From assembly GCF_049803835.1 (NCBI RefSeq), contig NZ_JBNAGK010000011.1, positions 176,897 through 240,896 of the forward strand: a DNA stretch of 64,000 bases, read 5' to 3'. The notes beneath the pieces were generated by a model, which saw nothing but the letters and a program-made list of their open reading frames with translations, did no database searches and was not told where the DNA came from. Both the position numbers and the translations under genes were made by a program. This stretch comes from Pacificoceanicola sp049803835 (GTDB lineage: Bacteria; Pseudomonadota; Alphaproteobacteria; Rhodobacterales; Rhodobacteraceae). Position 1 is the stretch's first letter; the number at the start of each line of letters is the position of its first letter. Shown here one piece after another: positions 62,873 to 64,000 of the stretch.

Positions 62873-64000
<1,128 letters not shown>

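Overview
The window is high-GC, densely packed alphaproteobacterial DNA. A repABC replication module with a RepC initiator (32.3-36.6 kb), a lanthanide-type methanol oxidation cluster, TRAP-free TctABC uptake, an Mnh/Pha antiporter and several organophosphate ABC importers together suggest a Roseobacter-type (Rhodobacterales) megaplasmid or chromid. That assignment is inference from gene content. No rRNA, tRNA, CRISPR array or intact insertion sequence was seen.

Layout. (1) 1-9.4 kb: a divergent cluster that looks like an unrecognised small-molecule or lipid pathway. The leftward arm encodes a TrpF-like isomerase, a TrpA-like lyase without TrpB, an AfsA-type hotdog butenolide synthase, a flavin amine-oxidase/desaturase-like enzyme and an MFS exporter (cut by the window edge). 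The rightward arm encodes a LolA-like periplasmic lipoprotein-sorting protein, an MMPL/RND transporter and a UbiD-type decarboxylase. The shared 389-bp promoter is rich in GTGAC/GTCAC half sites. (2) 9.4-13.5 kb: fructose-6-phosphate aldolase/transaldolase and fructose bisphosphatase face a DeoR regulator with TIM-type and RpiB-type isomerases like those of tetritol catabolism. (3) 13.5-31.2 kb: a phosphorus-acquisition island: Na/Pi symporter, DeoR regulator, PhnDCEE-type ABC importer, HAD phosphatase, UgpBAEC behind a Pho box, inositol-phosphatase-like enzyme, a third ABC importer of the FbpABC/2-aminoethylphosphonate kind, and a divergent LacI regulator with two operator-like palindromes.

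(4) 31.2-37.9 kb: replication and stability. A DUF1612-like HTH protein, repA, repB, repC with a candidate antisense RNA between repB and repC, three copies of a GTCCACC/GGTGGAC palindrome in and behind repC (parS candidates), and a RES/Xre toxin-antitoxin pair. (5) 38.0-45.7 kb: an AroE-like dehydrogenase, TctA, TctB, TctC, a LysR regulator, a KstD/fumarate-reductase-like flavoprotein and a xylose-isomerase-like TIM barrel. A TGACGTTA element recurs in both promoters. This looks like import and oxidation of a hydroxylated alicyclic acid. (6) 45.8-51.8 kb: a six-gene Mnh/Pha Na+(K+)/H+ antiporter operon with fused A and B subunits. (7) 51.9-57.3 kb: a YtfQRT-YjfF galactofuranose-type ABC importer with a GntR regulator. 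(8) 57.7-64.0 kb: glutathione-dependent formaldehyde dehydrogenase, S-formylglutathione hydrolase, cytochrome c, XoxF methanol dehydrogenase, XoxG, XoxJ and a PQQ-associated CXXCW protein, together oxidising methanol to formate.

Many operons use 1- or 4-base start/stop overlaps, and several intergenic gaps carry perfect hairpins that probably tune expression between a binding protein or abundant enzyme and the genes after it.
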